From Anaerolineales bacterium (GTDB lineage Bacteria > Chloroflexota > Anaerolineae > 4572-78 > J111), in assembly GCA_020634855.1 (NCBI GenBank), contig JACKAU010000015.1, positions 124,001-188,000 on the forward strand: a DNA stretch of 64,000 nucleotides, read 5' to 3'. Position 1 is the first letter of the stretch. Every line of letters begins with the position of its first letter. The notes beneath the pieces were generated by a model that saw nothing but the letters and a program-made list of their open reading frames with translations, was not told the DNA's origin and ran no database searches. Made by a program: the position numbers and the translations under genes. Shown here piece by piece: positions 54,852 through 63,669 of this stretch.

Positions 54852-57272
54852 ATGAGTCAAGAACCAATCATTGCTTATTGCGTAAAATGTAAAGAAAAAA
54901 GAGAAATGGGTGAGCCAGAGGCGGTCTACACCGCTAACGGCACACCGGGCACCAGAGGGGTTTGTCCGGTGTGTGGCACCAAAATGTTCAAAATGGGCCG
55001 AACGCCGGCGCATGAGTCCATTCCGGCCCCCGATCCGAAAACAGTGAAGGCCAAAAGAAAAGCCGCCGGCAAAAACCAGAAGAAATCAGGCAAAGCCAGA
55101 AAAAACGGCAAGCTGGTTATTGTGGAGTCGCCGGCTAAGGCTAAAACGATCGGCAAGTTTTTGGGCAAAGGCTATACCGTCAAAGCGTCCGTTGGCCACA
55201 TCCGCGATCTGTTGCGCTCGCAACTGTCGGTGGATGTGGATAATGAATTTGCGCCAAAATACCGGGTGCCAAATGAAAAGCGGCCGGTGGTCAAGGAGTT
55301 GAAAAAACTGGCCACCGATTCGTCCGAAATTTACCTGGCCACCGACCCCGACCGGGAAGGTGAAGCCATCGCCTGGCACCTGACCGAAGCCGCCGATATG
55401 GCCCACGACCGGACCAAACGGGTCGTTTTTCACGAGATCACCAAAGATGCCGTGGCTGAAGCCTTTGCTCATCCCCGCGACATCGATATGGATCGGGTCA
55501 ATGCCCAGCAGGCGCGGCGCATTCTGGATCGATTGGTGGGATACCAGATTAGTCCGCTGCTGTGGCGCAAGGTCCGCAGCCGAACCAGCGCCGGCCGGGT
55601 GCAAAGTGTGGCCCTACGCCTCATCGTCGAGCGCGAGCAGGAGGTCGATGAGTTCAACCCGGTCGAGTACTGGTCGATTGAAGCTGATCTGGCCAAAAAA
55701 GACGCCCAGGAACCATTTAGGGCCAGATTAAGCCGCATTGGTGAAGAGAAAGTCGATCTGAAACATCAGGCTGACACCCAGGCCATTGTCGATGAGTTGG
55801 CGAAGTTGACCTACGTAGTAGAAGAGGTCAAAAAGAGTGAACGCCGTCGCCGGCCGGCCGCGCCCTTCACCACCAGTACGCTTCAACAGGAGGCCTCGCG
55901 TCGGTTGGGCTTTGGCGCTCGTAAAACGATGAGCATCGCCCAGCAACTGTATGAAGGGATCGACTTGGGCAGCAGCGAAGGCTCGTCGGGTTTGATTACC
56001 TACATGCGAACCGACAGTATGAACGTCTCCAAGCAAGCTCAAGAGGAGGCCCGCAAGTTTATCGGCGACCGGTACGGCGCTGAGCTGGTTCCTGAAGAAC
56101 CGCCGGTTTACAAGACCAAAAGCAAAGGGGCGCAGGAGGCCCACGAGGCCATCCGTCCTACCAGCGTTTGGCGTGAACCGGATCACATCAAAAGTTATCT
56201 CAGCCGCGATCAACTCCGACTATACACCTTGATCTGGCAGCGCTTCGTATCGAGCCAGATGGAACGCGCGATCTATGACACGATGTCCATTACGATTGGC
56301 GTTGGTCCATCGACCACCCCGCCTGCCGACAACGCCTGGCCCTATCGGTTCCAGGCCAGCGGTTCTCGCGTTCGATTTAAGGGCTTTCTGACGGTTTACG
56401 AAGAAAGCCGCGACGAGGATGCCGCTCCGGATGAAAGTGAAGGTATCATTTTACCCGAACTGACCGAAGGTGACGTGGTCAATCTGGTCGAACTGCTGCC
56501 TAACCAGCACTTCACCCAGCCGCCGCCGCGCTACACCGAAGCCTCGTTGGTCAAGACGCTGGAAGAGTACGGCATCGGGCGGCCCAGTACCTACGCGCCG
56601 ATTATCTCGACGATTCAGCAGCGCGGCTATGTGGAGAAGTTTGAAAAACGGCTCTACCCCACCGAACTGGGCGAAATTGTCAACGATCTGCTGACCGAAT
56701 ATTTCCCCGACATCGTCAACGTGCAGTTTACGGCGCAAATGGAAGAGGATCTGGATCGTATCGCCGAAGGTGACCGCCAGTGGCCGTCAGTGCTGCAAGA
56801 GTTTTACAATCCCTTCGCCAAAGCGGTGGCTTATGCTGAAGACCATATGCCGGAAATCAGTATCGCCGACCAACCGACCGGCGAGATTTGCGAAAAGTGC
56901 GGCAGCCCGATGGTGCTCAAATTTGGCCGGTACGGAAAATTTGAAGCCTGTTCCAATTTCCCGGAATGCCGCAACGCCAAGCCCCATTTGGTGAAGCTGG
57001 GCATCGCCTGTCCTAATGACGGCGGCGAGTTGGTGGAACGGCGCACCAAAAAAGGCCGGGTCTTTTACGGCTGCTCTAACTATCCTGAATGCGAGTGGAG
57101 CAGTTGGAAGCGCCCGCTGCCCAATCCGTGCCCCAACTGTCAGGGGTTGTTGGTCCAGAAAAATCGGCAGTGGGCCCAGTGTACCGAATGCGAAGAACAG
57201 TTCCTGCTCAATGAACTGCCGGCGGTTGACAGCGAACCGGAAACCCAAAAGCCGGAACTCATGACCGCTTAG
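54852..57272 (+). CDS. topA: DNA topoisomerase I with N-terminal DUF5679-like zinc domain
   Basis: An 806-residue type IA topoisomerase; ATG 54852 is used rather than a GTG five codons upstream. Residues 1-48 are a separate cysteine module, CVKCKEKREM ... GVCPVCGTKMFKM, of the DUF5679 type, joined by a lysine-rich linker (KTVKAKRKAAGKNQKKSGK). Then comes the Toprim domain (KLVIVESPAKAKTIGKFLGK, LATDPDREGEAIAWHL) and the catalytic tyrosine Y384 in GLITYMRTDS. It ends with three zinc ribbons (CEKCGSPM, CPNDGGEL, CPNCQGLL). It relaxes negative supercoils behind RNA polymerase. A rho-independent terminator follows. Confidence 0.95.
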   Translation: MSQEPIIAYCVKCKEKREMGEPEAVYTANGTPGTRGVCPVCGTKMFKMGRTPAHESIPAPDPKTVKAKRKAAGKNQKKSGKARKNGKLVIVESPAKAKTIGKFLGKGYTVKASVGHIRDLLRSQLSVDVDNEFAPKYRVPNEKRPVVKELKKLATDSSEIYLATDPDREGEAIAWHLTEAADMAHDRTKRVVFHEITKDAVAEAFAHPRDIDMDRVNAQQARRILDRLVGYQISPLLWRKVRSRTSAGRVQSVALRLIVEREQEVDEFNPVEYWSIEADLAKKDAQEPFRARLSRIGEEKVDLKHQADTQAIVDELAKLTYVVEEVKKSERRRRPAAPFTTSTLQQEASRRLGFGARKTMSIAQQLYEGIDLGSSEGSSGLITYMRTDSMNVSKQAQEEARKFIGDRYGAELVPEEPPVYKTKSKGAQEAHEAIRPTSVWREPDHIKSYLSRDQLRLYTLIWQRFVSSQMERAIYDTMSITIGVGPSTTPPADNAWPYRFQASGSRVRFKGFLTVYEESRDEDAAPDESEGIILPELTEGDVVNLVELLPNQHFTQPPPRYTEASLVKTLEEYGIGRPSTYAPIISTIQQRGYVEKFEKRLYPTELGEIVNDLLTEYFPDIVNVQFTAQMEEDLDRIAEGDRQWPSVLQEFYNPFAKAVAYAEDHMPEISIADQPTGEICEKCGSPMVLKFGRYGKFEACSNFPECRNAKPHLVKLGIACPNDGGELVERRTKKGRVFYGCSNYPECEWSSWKRPLPNPCPNCQGLLVQKNRQWAQCTECEEQFLLNELPAVDSEPETQKPELMTA

Positions 57273-57296
57273 GTCCATTCACGTCTACAACGCCAA

Positions 57297-57326
57297 GGCA
57301 AGAGGTCGTGCGCCTCTTGCCTTTTT
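57297..57326 (+). terminator. Rho-independent terminator after topA
   Basis: GGCAAGAGG (57297-57305) and CCTCTTGCC (57313-57321) form a perfect 9-bp stem followed by five T. Confidence 0.9.
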
Positions 57327-57423
57327 GTTTACTTACCAGAATAATATAGTTCGAAGTAACCGCTTTAGCGGTGCTATCCTGGGTAATGGCTCTAGCCATT
57401 ACTACGAACAAAAACGTTATTCC

Positions 57424-57486
57424 CATCTCAACCAACCAACAATCCAACCAACCAACCAACCAACCAACAAACAAACAAACAAACTA
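57424..57486 (+). repeat. CCAA / CAAA tetranucleotide tract
   Basis: Repeats of CCAACCAA followed by CAAACAAA just upstream of the ribosome-binding site AAAGGAG of the peptidase gene. It forms most of the gene's 5' leader, so changes in length could alter its distance to the promoter. Confidence 0.75.
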
Positions 57487-57507
57487 TCCAACCAAAGGAG
57501 AAACTCA

Positions 57508-58581
57508 ATGCGGCTGACAAAATTTCGACAATTGATGGCTGAGCAGGAAATTGATGGGTTTTTAGTAACACAGCCGGACAACCGGCGCTACCTGTCCGGT
57601 TTTACCGGCAGTAACGCCGTGTTGCTGATCACCCCCGATATTCAAGCCCTGGCCACCGACTCGCGCTATTACGAGCAGGTCAAACAGCAGTGTCCCGATT
57701 GGGAGCTAATCGAAGTCGGTTACGATTTTGCCGGTAATTTGCTTGAACTGCTGCGTGAGCGAGAATTGGGCGGGCGGCGGGTGGGATTTGAGACGGCCGA
57801 CCTTAGCGTGGCTACGCTCCGGGCTTGGGAGCAGGCTTTGAAGGGGCGAATCGTGTTGGTCGATACTCACGGGTTGATCGAACAACTGCGGATGATCAAA
57901 GAACCCGCCGAAATCGAAAAGATTAAACGGGCTGTTGCTCTGGCCGACCAAACGTACGAACACATCACGACCTGGCTCAAACCGGGGCTGAGCGAGGCTC
58001 AGGTGGCCTGGGAGTTAGAGCAATATATGCGAACGCACGGCGCCAGCGCTCTCTCCTTTGAGTCGGTGGTCGCTTCCGGCCCCAATGCCGCCAAACCCCA
58101 CGCCAGAGCCACCGACCGCCTCATTCAAGCCGGCGAACCGATTACGATGGATTTCGGCTGTGTGGTCGATGGCTACTGCTCCGATCTGACCCGTACGGTC
58201 TGCTTGGGCGAACCGGCAGATGAGCAATATTTAATCGTCTGGCATACCGTGCTTCGCGCGCAAGAGGCGGCCGAGGCCGGCGCCAAAGCGGGCCTGACCG
58301 GTGAGGCAGTCGATAAACTTGCCCGTGACATCATTAATGAGGCCGGCTTTGAAAAAAACTTCGGCCACGGCTTGGGGCACGGGGTGGGGCTGGCCGTGCA
58401 TGAGAGTCCGCGTTTTAGCTTTTCCTATCCTGGCGAGGTTCCGTCCGGCGCAGTAATGACGGTTGAACCGGGCATTTATATCCCCGGCTGGGGCGGCGTC
58501 CGGATTGAGGATATGGTCGTTGTGGGTGACGATGGCGCAGCAGTGTTGACGACGGCCACCAAAATGGCAGTCCTGTCCTAA
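57508..58581 (+). CDS. M24-family Xaa-Pro aminopeptidase/dipeptidase
   Basis: A 357-residue metallopeptidase from ATG 57508 with AAAGGAG upstream. The N-terminal creatinase-like domain (FLVTQPDNRRYLSGFTGSNA) is followed by the pita-bread catalytic domain. The five metal ligands can be placed: D in MDFGCVVDGYCSDLTRT (two aspartates), H in FGHGLGHGVGLAVHESPR, E in MTVEPGIYIPGWGG and E in GVRIEDMVVV. It removes N-terminal residues next to proline, or splits Xaa-Pro dipeptides; the sequence does not separate PepP from PepQ, so no symbol is given. It stands alone after a terminator. Confidence 0.9.
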   Translation: MRLTKFRQLMAEQEIDGFLVTQPDNRRYLSGFTGSNAVLLITPDIQALATDSRYYEQVKQQCPDWELIEVGYDFAGNLLELLRERELGGRRVGFETADLSVATLRAWEQALKGRIVLVDTHGLIEQLRMIKEPAEIEKIKRAVALADQTYEHITTWLKPGLSEAQVAWELEQYMRTHGASALSFESVVASGPNAAKPHARATDRLIQAGEPITMDFGCVVDGYCSDLTRTVCLGEPADEQYLIVWHTVLRAQEAAEAGAKAGLTGEAVDKLARDIINEAGFEKNFGHGLGHGVGLAVHESPRFSFSYPGEVPSGAVMTVEPGIYIPGWGGVRIEDMVVVGDDGAAVLTTATKMAVLS

Positions 58582-58596
58582 GATTTGAAATAATAA

Positions 58597-58625
58597 TTGA
58601 CATAATATGAAGTTGAGTTTATACT
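58597..58625 (+). promoter_or_regulatory. Near-consensus sigma70-type promoter
   Basis: TTGACA at 58597-58602, a 17-base spacer, and TATACT at 58620-58625. It lies 114 bp upstream of the ATG at 58739, and a second TATAAA-like box occurs at about 58646. Confidence 0.75.
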
Positions 58626-58738
58626 TGTGTTAAGGTCGATTGTGGTATAAAATTGTTAGAATGAGCATATTTAGGACTTGAATTAAATAACTGCCATAAA
58701 ATTTTGTTTTCAAGTTCCCCCATGCGAGGAGATTGTCT

Positions 58739-59926
58739 ATGTCAACTAGACCATCGTTCCAAAGCGCCCAACGCTTCTTAATTATTGGTATCCTGGCCGG
58801 TATAATTTTCGGAATTATACTGGGATTTATTATTTCGTACGTATACATAGTGCAAAACCCGCCGGTTTATCAGGGGGGAGCTTTTCCGGATGAGCTGACC
58901 GAGGCTTACCAAAACCATTACAAAGCCATGGTGGTCGACTCCTACATTGTTAACCAGGAACCGGAAGTGGCGGTCGAACGCATGAAACGGTTCGACCCGC
59001 AGGCGCAGATTCTCATTTTGGGCGAGCGCTCTGCCGCTTATGTGGCTGCCGGGCGCGGCGTTGAAGCCCAATTGATTAACAATTTAGCGGTCACGCTTAA
59101 AAATTCGCAGGGTTGGGATGACGAGACCATCAAAGCCGCCATCGCCGAGTTGACCGAACGTTACCAAACTGACCCGGCTCGGTCCCAGGCCATCAGCACC
59201 TTTAGCGCCCAACTGCTCAATGGGCAGGTTCCGGTGCCGGCGCCCAGCACCGAGCCTGATTCCGGTGCGGCGGCTACGCCCCAAGTTCCCGCTGTGCCGC
59301 CGGCGGCGCCCGGTAGCATTCCCTGGTTGGGCGTGTTGTTGTGCTGTCTGGCCTTATTGGTGGCCCTGGTTTTGGGCTTGCTGATCTTCAATCGGATGTC
59401 GTCCAAAAAATCGGCCAAGCCCCAGATTGTCTGGGAAGGCGAAGGCCGCCCGCCGTTAAAGCAGTGGCGAGGCACCTACACCTTGGGCCAAGATAATTAT
59501 GATGAATTTTTTACCATCGAAACCGAAGACGGCGATTTTATGGGCGAGAGCGGTATCGGCATTATGGACTCAAAGCCCGGCACATCGCCCAAAGAAGTGT
59601 GGTCGTTTGATGTCGGCTTGTTCGACAAAACCGATATCACCACGCTGTCCAGGGTGGTCATGAGTGACCATGCTTTTAACGATGAAACGCTGCGGGCCAA
59701 AGTTGAGGCCAACCCACAAGCCGAGGCTATTTTGGCCGAGCCGGGCAAGAAATTTAGTTTTGACACCACCGCGCTGCGCGTTGATGCCGAGATTGAAGAG
59801 GTCGAGTACGGCGATGACGAGAAAACCTTTTTCTCAAAGCTGACCGCCAATTTGAAGGTTTTCCTCAAAGAGGGGGCCGACATCCGGCGCGGCGAAATGG
59901 ATATCCCGGACGAATTCAAGTCATAG
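58739..59926 (+). CDS. Membrane protein of unknown function with two helices
   Basis: A 395-residue protein from ATG 58739; GGAG lies seven bases upstream. The first helix is LIIGILAGIIFGIILGFIIS (residues about 15-35). An outside segment of about 130 residues contains helical pairs (YQNHYKAMVVDSYIVNQEPE, VAVERMKRFDPQAQILILGE). A proline/alanine linker leads to a second helix (LGVLLCCLALLVALVLGLLI, about 195-215). The cytoplasmic C-terminal domain of about 170 residues has the conserved-looking core GTYTLGQDNYDEFFTIETED and KPGTSPKEVWSFDVGLFDKT. I know no named family; the pattern looks like a conserved lineage-specific protein. It has its own promoter and a strong terminator. Confidence 0.8.
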   Translation: MSTRPSFQSAQRFLIIGILAGIIFGIILGFIISYVYIVQNPPVYQGGAFPDELTEAYQNHYKAMVVDSYIVNQEPEVAVERMKRFDPQAQILILGERSAAYVAAGRGVEAQLINNLAVTLKNSQGWDDETIKAAIAELTERYQTDPARSQAISTFSAQLLNGQVPVPAPSTEPDSGAAATPQVPAVPPAAPGSIPWLGVLLCCLALLVALVLGLLIFNRMSSKKSAKPQIVWEGEGRPPLKQWRGTYTLGQDNYDEFFTIETEDGDFMGESGIGIMDSKPGTSPKEVWSFDVGLFDKTDITTLSRVVMSDHAFNDETLRAKVEANPQAEAILAEPGKKFSFDTTALRVDAEIEEVEYGDDEKTFFSKLTANLKVFLKEGADIRRGEMDIPDEFKS

Positions 59927-59943
59927 TTTCTCTGTCAACCCCA

Positions 59944-59972
59944 AAGCGACGGCCCGGCCGTCGCTTTTTTTT
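59944..59972 (+). terminator. Rho-independent terminator
   Basis: AAGCGACGGC (59944-59953) and GCCGTCGCTT (59957-59966) make a perfect 10-bp stem with a three-base loop, followed by eight T. It ends the membrane-protein gene and faces the end of dgt. Confidence 0.93.
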
Positions 59973-60036
59973 ACTGTATAACCTGTTTCAACAGGTTTTC
60001 TTTAGCAGCGACCGAATTCATTCGGTTGCGATGGGC

Positions 60037-61203
60037 TTAAAAAAAGTCCGTGTAAGGCGACGCCATCGGATGAAACAATTTATGATGCTCCTGCAGCGCA
60101 AAGCGATCGGTCATACCGGCGATGTAATCGCAGATGGTGCGGTAGAAATCCTTCGTTTTGGTCTTGGCCTGAATATCGGTGGGCAAAATGATGGGAGAAC
60201 TGGTGTAAGCCTCGAACAGTTCGGCGATGAAGCGACGCGCTCTTAAATCCATGCGCATCACCCGCCAATGCCGGTAGAGATTATCGAACAAAAACGTCTT
60301 CAACTCCCGATCCAACGCCTCGACCTCGGCGGAGCGGGTGAAGACATTGTGCGGCAGCCGGCGGATATCATCGACCGATTGGATAGCGTGCGCCTCAAGC
60401 TGCGCTCTGGTGGCGCTGATCACATCGCTGACCTCCTTGCCGACCAGCCGCCGGACGATGCGGTGCCGATCCATTTCGCTAAACCCCCGGCGCGGATCGA
60501 GGCCCAACTCCTCGGTGACTAAATCCCAAAAGGCAATGCCGGCTAACTGTTCCGGTTTGATCATCCCCGACCGCAACCCATCATCCAGATCGGCCGTGGT
60601 GTAAGCGATCTCATCGGCCAGGTTAACAATCTGCGCTTCGAGCGTCGGCTGAAGCGTGGGATCGAACTCCTGGAAATGGCTGCGATCATAGATAGTTTCG
60701 TGCTTGATAATGCCTTCCCGCACCTCGTAGGTCAGGTTTAGCCCTTCAAAATCGGGAAAGCGGTTCTCCAAATTCTCCACGATCCGAAAACTCTGGTAAT
60801 TGTGATCAAAGCCGCCGTGATCGGCCATCACCTCATCGAGCGCGCCCTCGCCGCTGTGGCCGAACGGCCCGTGCCCCAAATCGTGGGCCAGGCAGATCGC
60901 CTCGGTCAAATCCTCGTTAACGCCCAACGCTCGGGCAATCGTCCGCCCGATCTGGGCCACCTCGATGGTGTGGGTCAGGCGGGTGCGGTAATAATCGCCC
61001 TCGGTCGTAATAAAGACCTGGGTTTTATACTCCAGCCGCCGAAACGCGGTCGTATGAATAATCCGATCCCGGTCGCGCTGGTAGGCCGTTCGATACGGAT
61101 GCTCATCTTCCGCAAAAACCCGCCCCTGCGAGTCGCGGCTGAGCATACCGTAAGCCGCCAGCCGCTCCGCTTCCTGGCTTTCGATATCGCTGCGAGTAAT
61201 CAC
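60037..61203 (-). CDS. dgt: Deoxyguanosinetriphosphate triphosphohydrolase-like HD protein
   Basis: A 388-residue HD-domain phosphohydrolase from GTG 61203, preceded by AGGAGG. Motifs: PYRTAYQRDRDRIIHTTAFR, RLEYKTQVFI, RLTHTIEVAQIGRTIARALG (first histidine), EAICLAHDLGHGPFGHSGEG (HD and the GHxPFGHxGE signature), and VNLADEIAYTTADLDDGLRS. It removes triphosphate from dGTP or other dNTPs. The length and the absence of the long insertions place it in the shorter dNTPase class rather than E. coli Dgt. It may affect dNTP pools or defence against phages, but no accessory gene supports that here. Confidence 0.9.
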   Translation of the reverse strand: MITRSDIESQEAERLAAYGMLSRDSQGRVFAEDEHPYRTAYQRDRDRIIHTTAFRRLEYKTQVFITTEGDYYRTRLTHTIEVAQIGRTIARALGVNEDLTEAICLAHDLGHGPFGHSGEGALDEVMADHGGFDHNYQSFRIVENLENRFPDFEGLNLTYEVREGIIKHETIYDRSHFQEFDPTLQPTLEAQIVNLADEIAYTTADLDDGLRSGMIKPEQLAGIAFWDLVTEELGLDPRRGFSEMDRHRIVRRLVGKEVSDVISATRAQLEAHAIQSVDDIRRLPHNVFTRSAEVEALDRELKTFLFDNLYRHWRVMRMDLRARRFIAELFEAYTSSPIILPTDIQAKTKTKDFYRTICDYIAGMTDRFALQEHHKLFHPMASPYTDFF

Positions 61204-61315
61204 CTTGTCCTCCTGACTGTGGTTTGAGCCTCATATGGCATTATAACATATTCCGTTTTATTGATGTATTTAGCGTCATTCCTCACGTATTGATCTAAAT
61301 TTCCTACTTACAGCC

Positions 61316-61345
61316 TTGCCAAGTAAAAGCTATTTTCGGTACAAT
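61316..61345 (+). promoter_or_regulatory. Putative promoter of the 61379 gene
   Basis: TTGCCA (61316-61321), an 18-base spacer, TACAAT (61340-61345), 34 bp upstream of the ATG. Confidence 0.5.
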
Positions 61346-61378
61346 GGAGTGAGCTAACTTTTCTTTTCTAACTCAAAA

Positions 61379-62128
61379 ATGGAAACAATTAAAGACGGCG
61401 GTACGTACCGCACGATTATCACAGATAAAGATAAAAAGCAGCTAGGCAAGCTCATTGAAGTCATCGGGCCACGAGTTGAAGTTGAAGAGCTTGGTCGTTA
61501 TATTAACCTGTTTGACGAAGAGATTTGGCATCATATAGTTGTTCAGGTTTGTGTAATGGGATCGGCTCGATTTATGGAACGTCTTGAAAAAAACGACGAT
61601 TACAAGAACTTCAAGAAAAGCGTTTCTCTAAAAGTCGTAACAGAAGAAAAAGAGAAAGCAGCATATTTGACGGGGATATTTGAGGCATTTAAGGCAACTC
61701 GTTTTCGGAATAAAGCGGGCCAAAGGCTTGCTGATATATTAAGTTCAGAAAGGGTTCTCTATAATGGCAAAATTGTATTGCTTAAAGGCTTGTCTCATAA
61801 AGATGATTTTAATGCAGTACGAAACGAATTGCAGAAACGATGTCCTATTTTCAAGCTCAAGAGCGCATCTGATTTCATGATCAGTGTCGGCTTGTCGCAT
61901 GATATTATAGCTTTGGATACTCGTGTCGTTGGTGTTTTTAACCGCTATCTCAACTACGAAACTGACCCAGGAAAAGTTCAAGGTAATGACAAAATTTACT
62001 ATTCAGTTGAGACAGCCTTACGGGAATTTTGTCAGGAAAAGAATGTAACTCTAGCACTTCTGGATAGGCTGCTTTTCAAGTACGGTAATATTGATGTCAT
62101 TGACTTTGTACTAACTGATCCCCATTAG
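61379..62128 (+). CDS. Possible HhH-GPD-type DNA glycosylase-like protein
   Basis: A 249-residue, mainly helical protein. The segment CPIFKLKSASDFMISVG (residues about 155-171), followed after eight residues by IALDTRVVGVFNRYL (D180), resembles the hairpin and catalytic aspartate of HhH-GPD DNA glycosylases, where a lysine in the K-S/A-A-x-x-F motif and an aspartate about 20 residues later form the active site. The upstream helix GIFEAFKATRFRNKAGQRLA also fits. The match is by motif only and the N-terminal half (METIKDGGTYRTIITDKDKK) is not recognised. The base composition is AT-rich relative to dgt. The next gene, 240 bp downstream, is PD-(D/E)XK-like. Confidence 0.5.
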   Translation: METIKDGGTYRTIITDKDKKQLGKLIEVIGPRVEVEELGRYINLFDEEIWHHIVVQVCVMGSARFMERLEKNDDYKNFKKSVSLKVVTEEKEKAAYLTGIFEAFKATRFRNKAGQRLADILSSERVLYNGKIVLLKGLSHKDDFNAVRNELQKRCPIFKLKSASDFMISVGLSHDIIALDTRVVGVFNRYLNYETDPGKVQGNDKIYYSVETALREFCQEKNVTLALLDRLLFKYGNIDVIDFVLTDPH

Positions 62129-62367
62129 AACTCCAGACAATCGAATAGGTTTAGTAAATATAATCTCTATCATCTTTACTAGAAATTTGAATTTCATGTT
62201 TAGCATAACTGTAACCAGCAGCCATATCGCTAGTTCAATTGAGATATTGACCTGTAATTCAGCCATTATAACAATCATTTTTGACTTTCCTTTTCTGAAT
62301 AACATATCGTTTGATAAGTGTCAAATGTCGAACGCATTCGAGCCTATTTGTTAAGGTAATCTCTATT

Positions 62368-62778
62368 ATGCTGACTGATATTGGTGAATACATTGTAGGG
62401 GCATACTTGCAGTTAATATTAGAATGCGACGTCATTGATTACAATGTACGTCCTCCCGGTGGGGGTGTGCACGGTTTGGCTGAATTTGACGTTATTGGTT
62501 TTGACTTCAAAAACAATACAGCTTATCTATGTGAGGTAACCACTCATATTAGGGGGCTGTCTTATATAAACAATAAAGCCACCGTTGAACGAATTACCGA
62601 GAAGCATAATAAACAGAAATGGTATGCGGATAACTATCTGAGCAATAATTTTCAGAGTAGGCGATATATGTTTTGGTCTCCGGTTGTACCGCGTGGTTAT
62701 ATTACACAAGAACTTGCAAAGATACCTGACCTTGAACTTGTTATTATGGCGAATATAAAAAGAAGATTGCAGAACTAA
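62368..62778 (+). CDS. PD-(D/E)XK nuclease-like hypothetical protein
   Basis: A 136-residue protein; ATG 62368 is preferred to an upstream in-frame TTG. The fold pattern EYIVGAYLQLILECDVIDYN, then GLAEFDVIGFDFKNNTAYLCEVTTH, matches the restriction-endonuclease-like core: a helix with a conserved glutamate, E39/D41 on one strand and E56 on the next. The usual lysine is replaced (E56-V-T58), so activity is uncertain. The C-terminal part contains KHNKQKWYADNYL and RYMFWSPVVPRGYI. AT-rich composition and the position beside a glycosylase-like gene and a HicAB pair suggest an acquired defence- or repair-type module. A terminator follows at 62899. Confidence 0.5.
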   Translation: MLTDIGEYIVGAYLQLILECDVIDYNVRPPGGGVHGLAEFDVIGFDFKNNTAYLCEVTTHIRGLSYINNKATVERITEKHNKQKWYADNYLSNNFQSRRYMFWSPVVPRGYITQELAKIPDLELVIMANIKRRLQN

Positions 62779-62898
62779 GAATGTTAGCATCACAGACCAC
62801 TCACGATGCGCGTAACCCATTTTTTCGGATGCTTCAAATTTTGGAACATCTTCGTGATTGATTACGCTTGACCTATCTTGATGTCTTGTTAGCAGACA

Positions 62899-62926
62899 AA
62901 GCAGCTTCAACGCTGCTTATTTTTTC
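62899..62926 (+). terminator. Rho-independent terminator
   Basis: AAGCAGC (62899-62905) and GCTGCTT (62912-62918), loop of six, followed by A and six T. It separates the nuclease-like gene from hicA. Confidence 0.85.
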
Positions 62927-62975
62927 TCAAATCAGTCCTCTTTAATTTGCCTTTCCAAATCGATGAACCTAGAAT

Positions 62976-62993
62976 GATACTAAATGTAGTATC
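62976..62993. promoter_or_regulatory. Probable HicB operator
   Basis: A perfect inverted repeat GATACT-AAATGT-AGTATC ending 11 bases before the hicA ATG. HicB-type antitoxins commonly bind such a palindrome and repress their own operon; assignment is by position. Confidence 0.65.
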
Positions 62994-63004
62994 GTGTTTG
63001 TCTA

Positions 63005-63250
63005 ATGGTCAAAAGAGAAAAGTTAATCGGCAAGCTTCGCCGTAACCCCAACAACGTCCGATTTAAGGATATTGATAAACTGCTATTGTCGTTCGGTTTT
63101 GAAAAACGACAACGAGGCAGTCACGCTACTTATGTTCTCCAAGGACAGGGACGAATCACTATCCCATTTCGTATGCCCTTCATCTTGCCGGTGTATGTCA
63201 AAGAAGTACTGAAACTGTTGGATGAACTGGATATCGCGTCAGACGAGTAA
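63005..63250 (+). CDS. hicA: HicA-family mRNA interferase toxin
   Basis: An 81-residue protein with the dsRBD-like HicA fold: RFKDIDKLLLSFGFEKRQRG, SHATYVLQG with catalytic histidine H40 (in GSH), ITIPFRMPFILPVYVKEVLK and LLDELDI. It should cleave mRNA when released from the antitoxin. Length is typical (60-85). It is preceded by an 18-bp palindrome and followed after 14 bp by hicB with ribosome-binding site GAAGGTG. The strand after the histidine (ITIPFR) takes the place of the usual ITVPxH. Confidence 0.85.
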   Translation: MVKREKLIGKLRRNPNNVRFKDIDKLLLSFGFEKRQRGSHATYVLQGQGRITIPFRMPFILPVYVKEVLKLLDELDIASDE

Positions 63251-63264
63251 GAAGGTGTGTAATT

Positions 63265-63669
63265 ATGGCTACCATGACCGTAGAACAATATTTAGAGTTA
63301 CCCTATACCATCGAAGTGATAAAAGATGAGAGTGATGACTATTCGGGCTGGTTTGCGCGTGTGGTTGAACTTCCCGGCTGTATGACTCAAGCGGATACCT
63401 TTGAGGAACTTTCGGGTATGATTGAAGATGCTATGAGAGCCTGGATAGAGAGCGCCTTAGAAGATGGAGAGCAAATTCCCCTGCCGCGTTCGATAGACGA
63501 TTACAGTGGTCGGTTTGTGGTGCGGATACCGAAATCGCTGCATCGAGAGTTGGTGGAGATGGCCGAACGAGAGGGGGTTAGTCTTAATACATTTGTCAAT
63601 GTAGCGCTGGGAAAAATCGTAGGGCAAAGCAGAAAGCTACCGCTTGATGAATTGAACATGGCTGCTTGA
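63265..63669 (+). CDS. hicB: HicB-family antitoxin
   Basis: A 134-residue protein. The N-terminal half is the HicB partial RNase H-like fold (YTIEVIKDESDDYSGWFARV, VELPGCMTQADTFEELSGMI, EDAMRAWIESALEDGEQIPL). The C-terminal part is a ribbon-helix-helix-type DNA-binding segment (SGRFVVRIPKSLHRELVEMA, EREGVSLNTFVNVALGKIVG). It neutralises HicA and represses the operon. The order toxin then antitoxin is the usual one for hicAB. The gene lies close to a 21-bp minisatellite. Confidence 0.9.
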   Translation: MATMTVEQYLELPYTIEVIKDESDDYSGWFARVVELPGCMTQADTFEELSGMIEDAMRAWIESALEDGEQIPLPRSIDDYSGRFVVRIPKSLHRELVEMAEREGVSLNTFVNVALGKIVGQSRKLPLDELNMAA

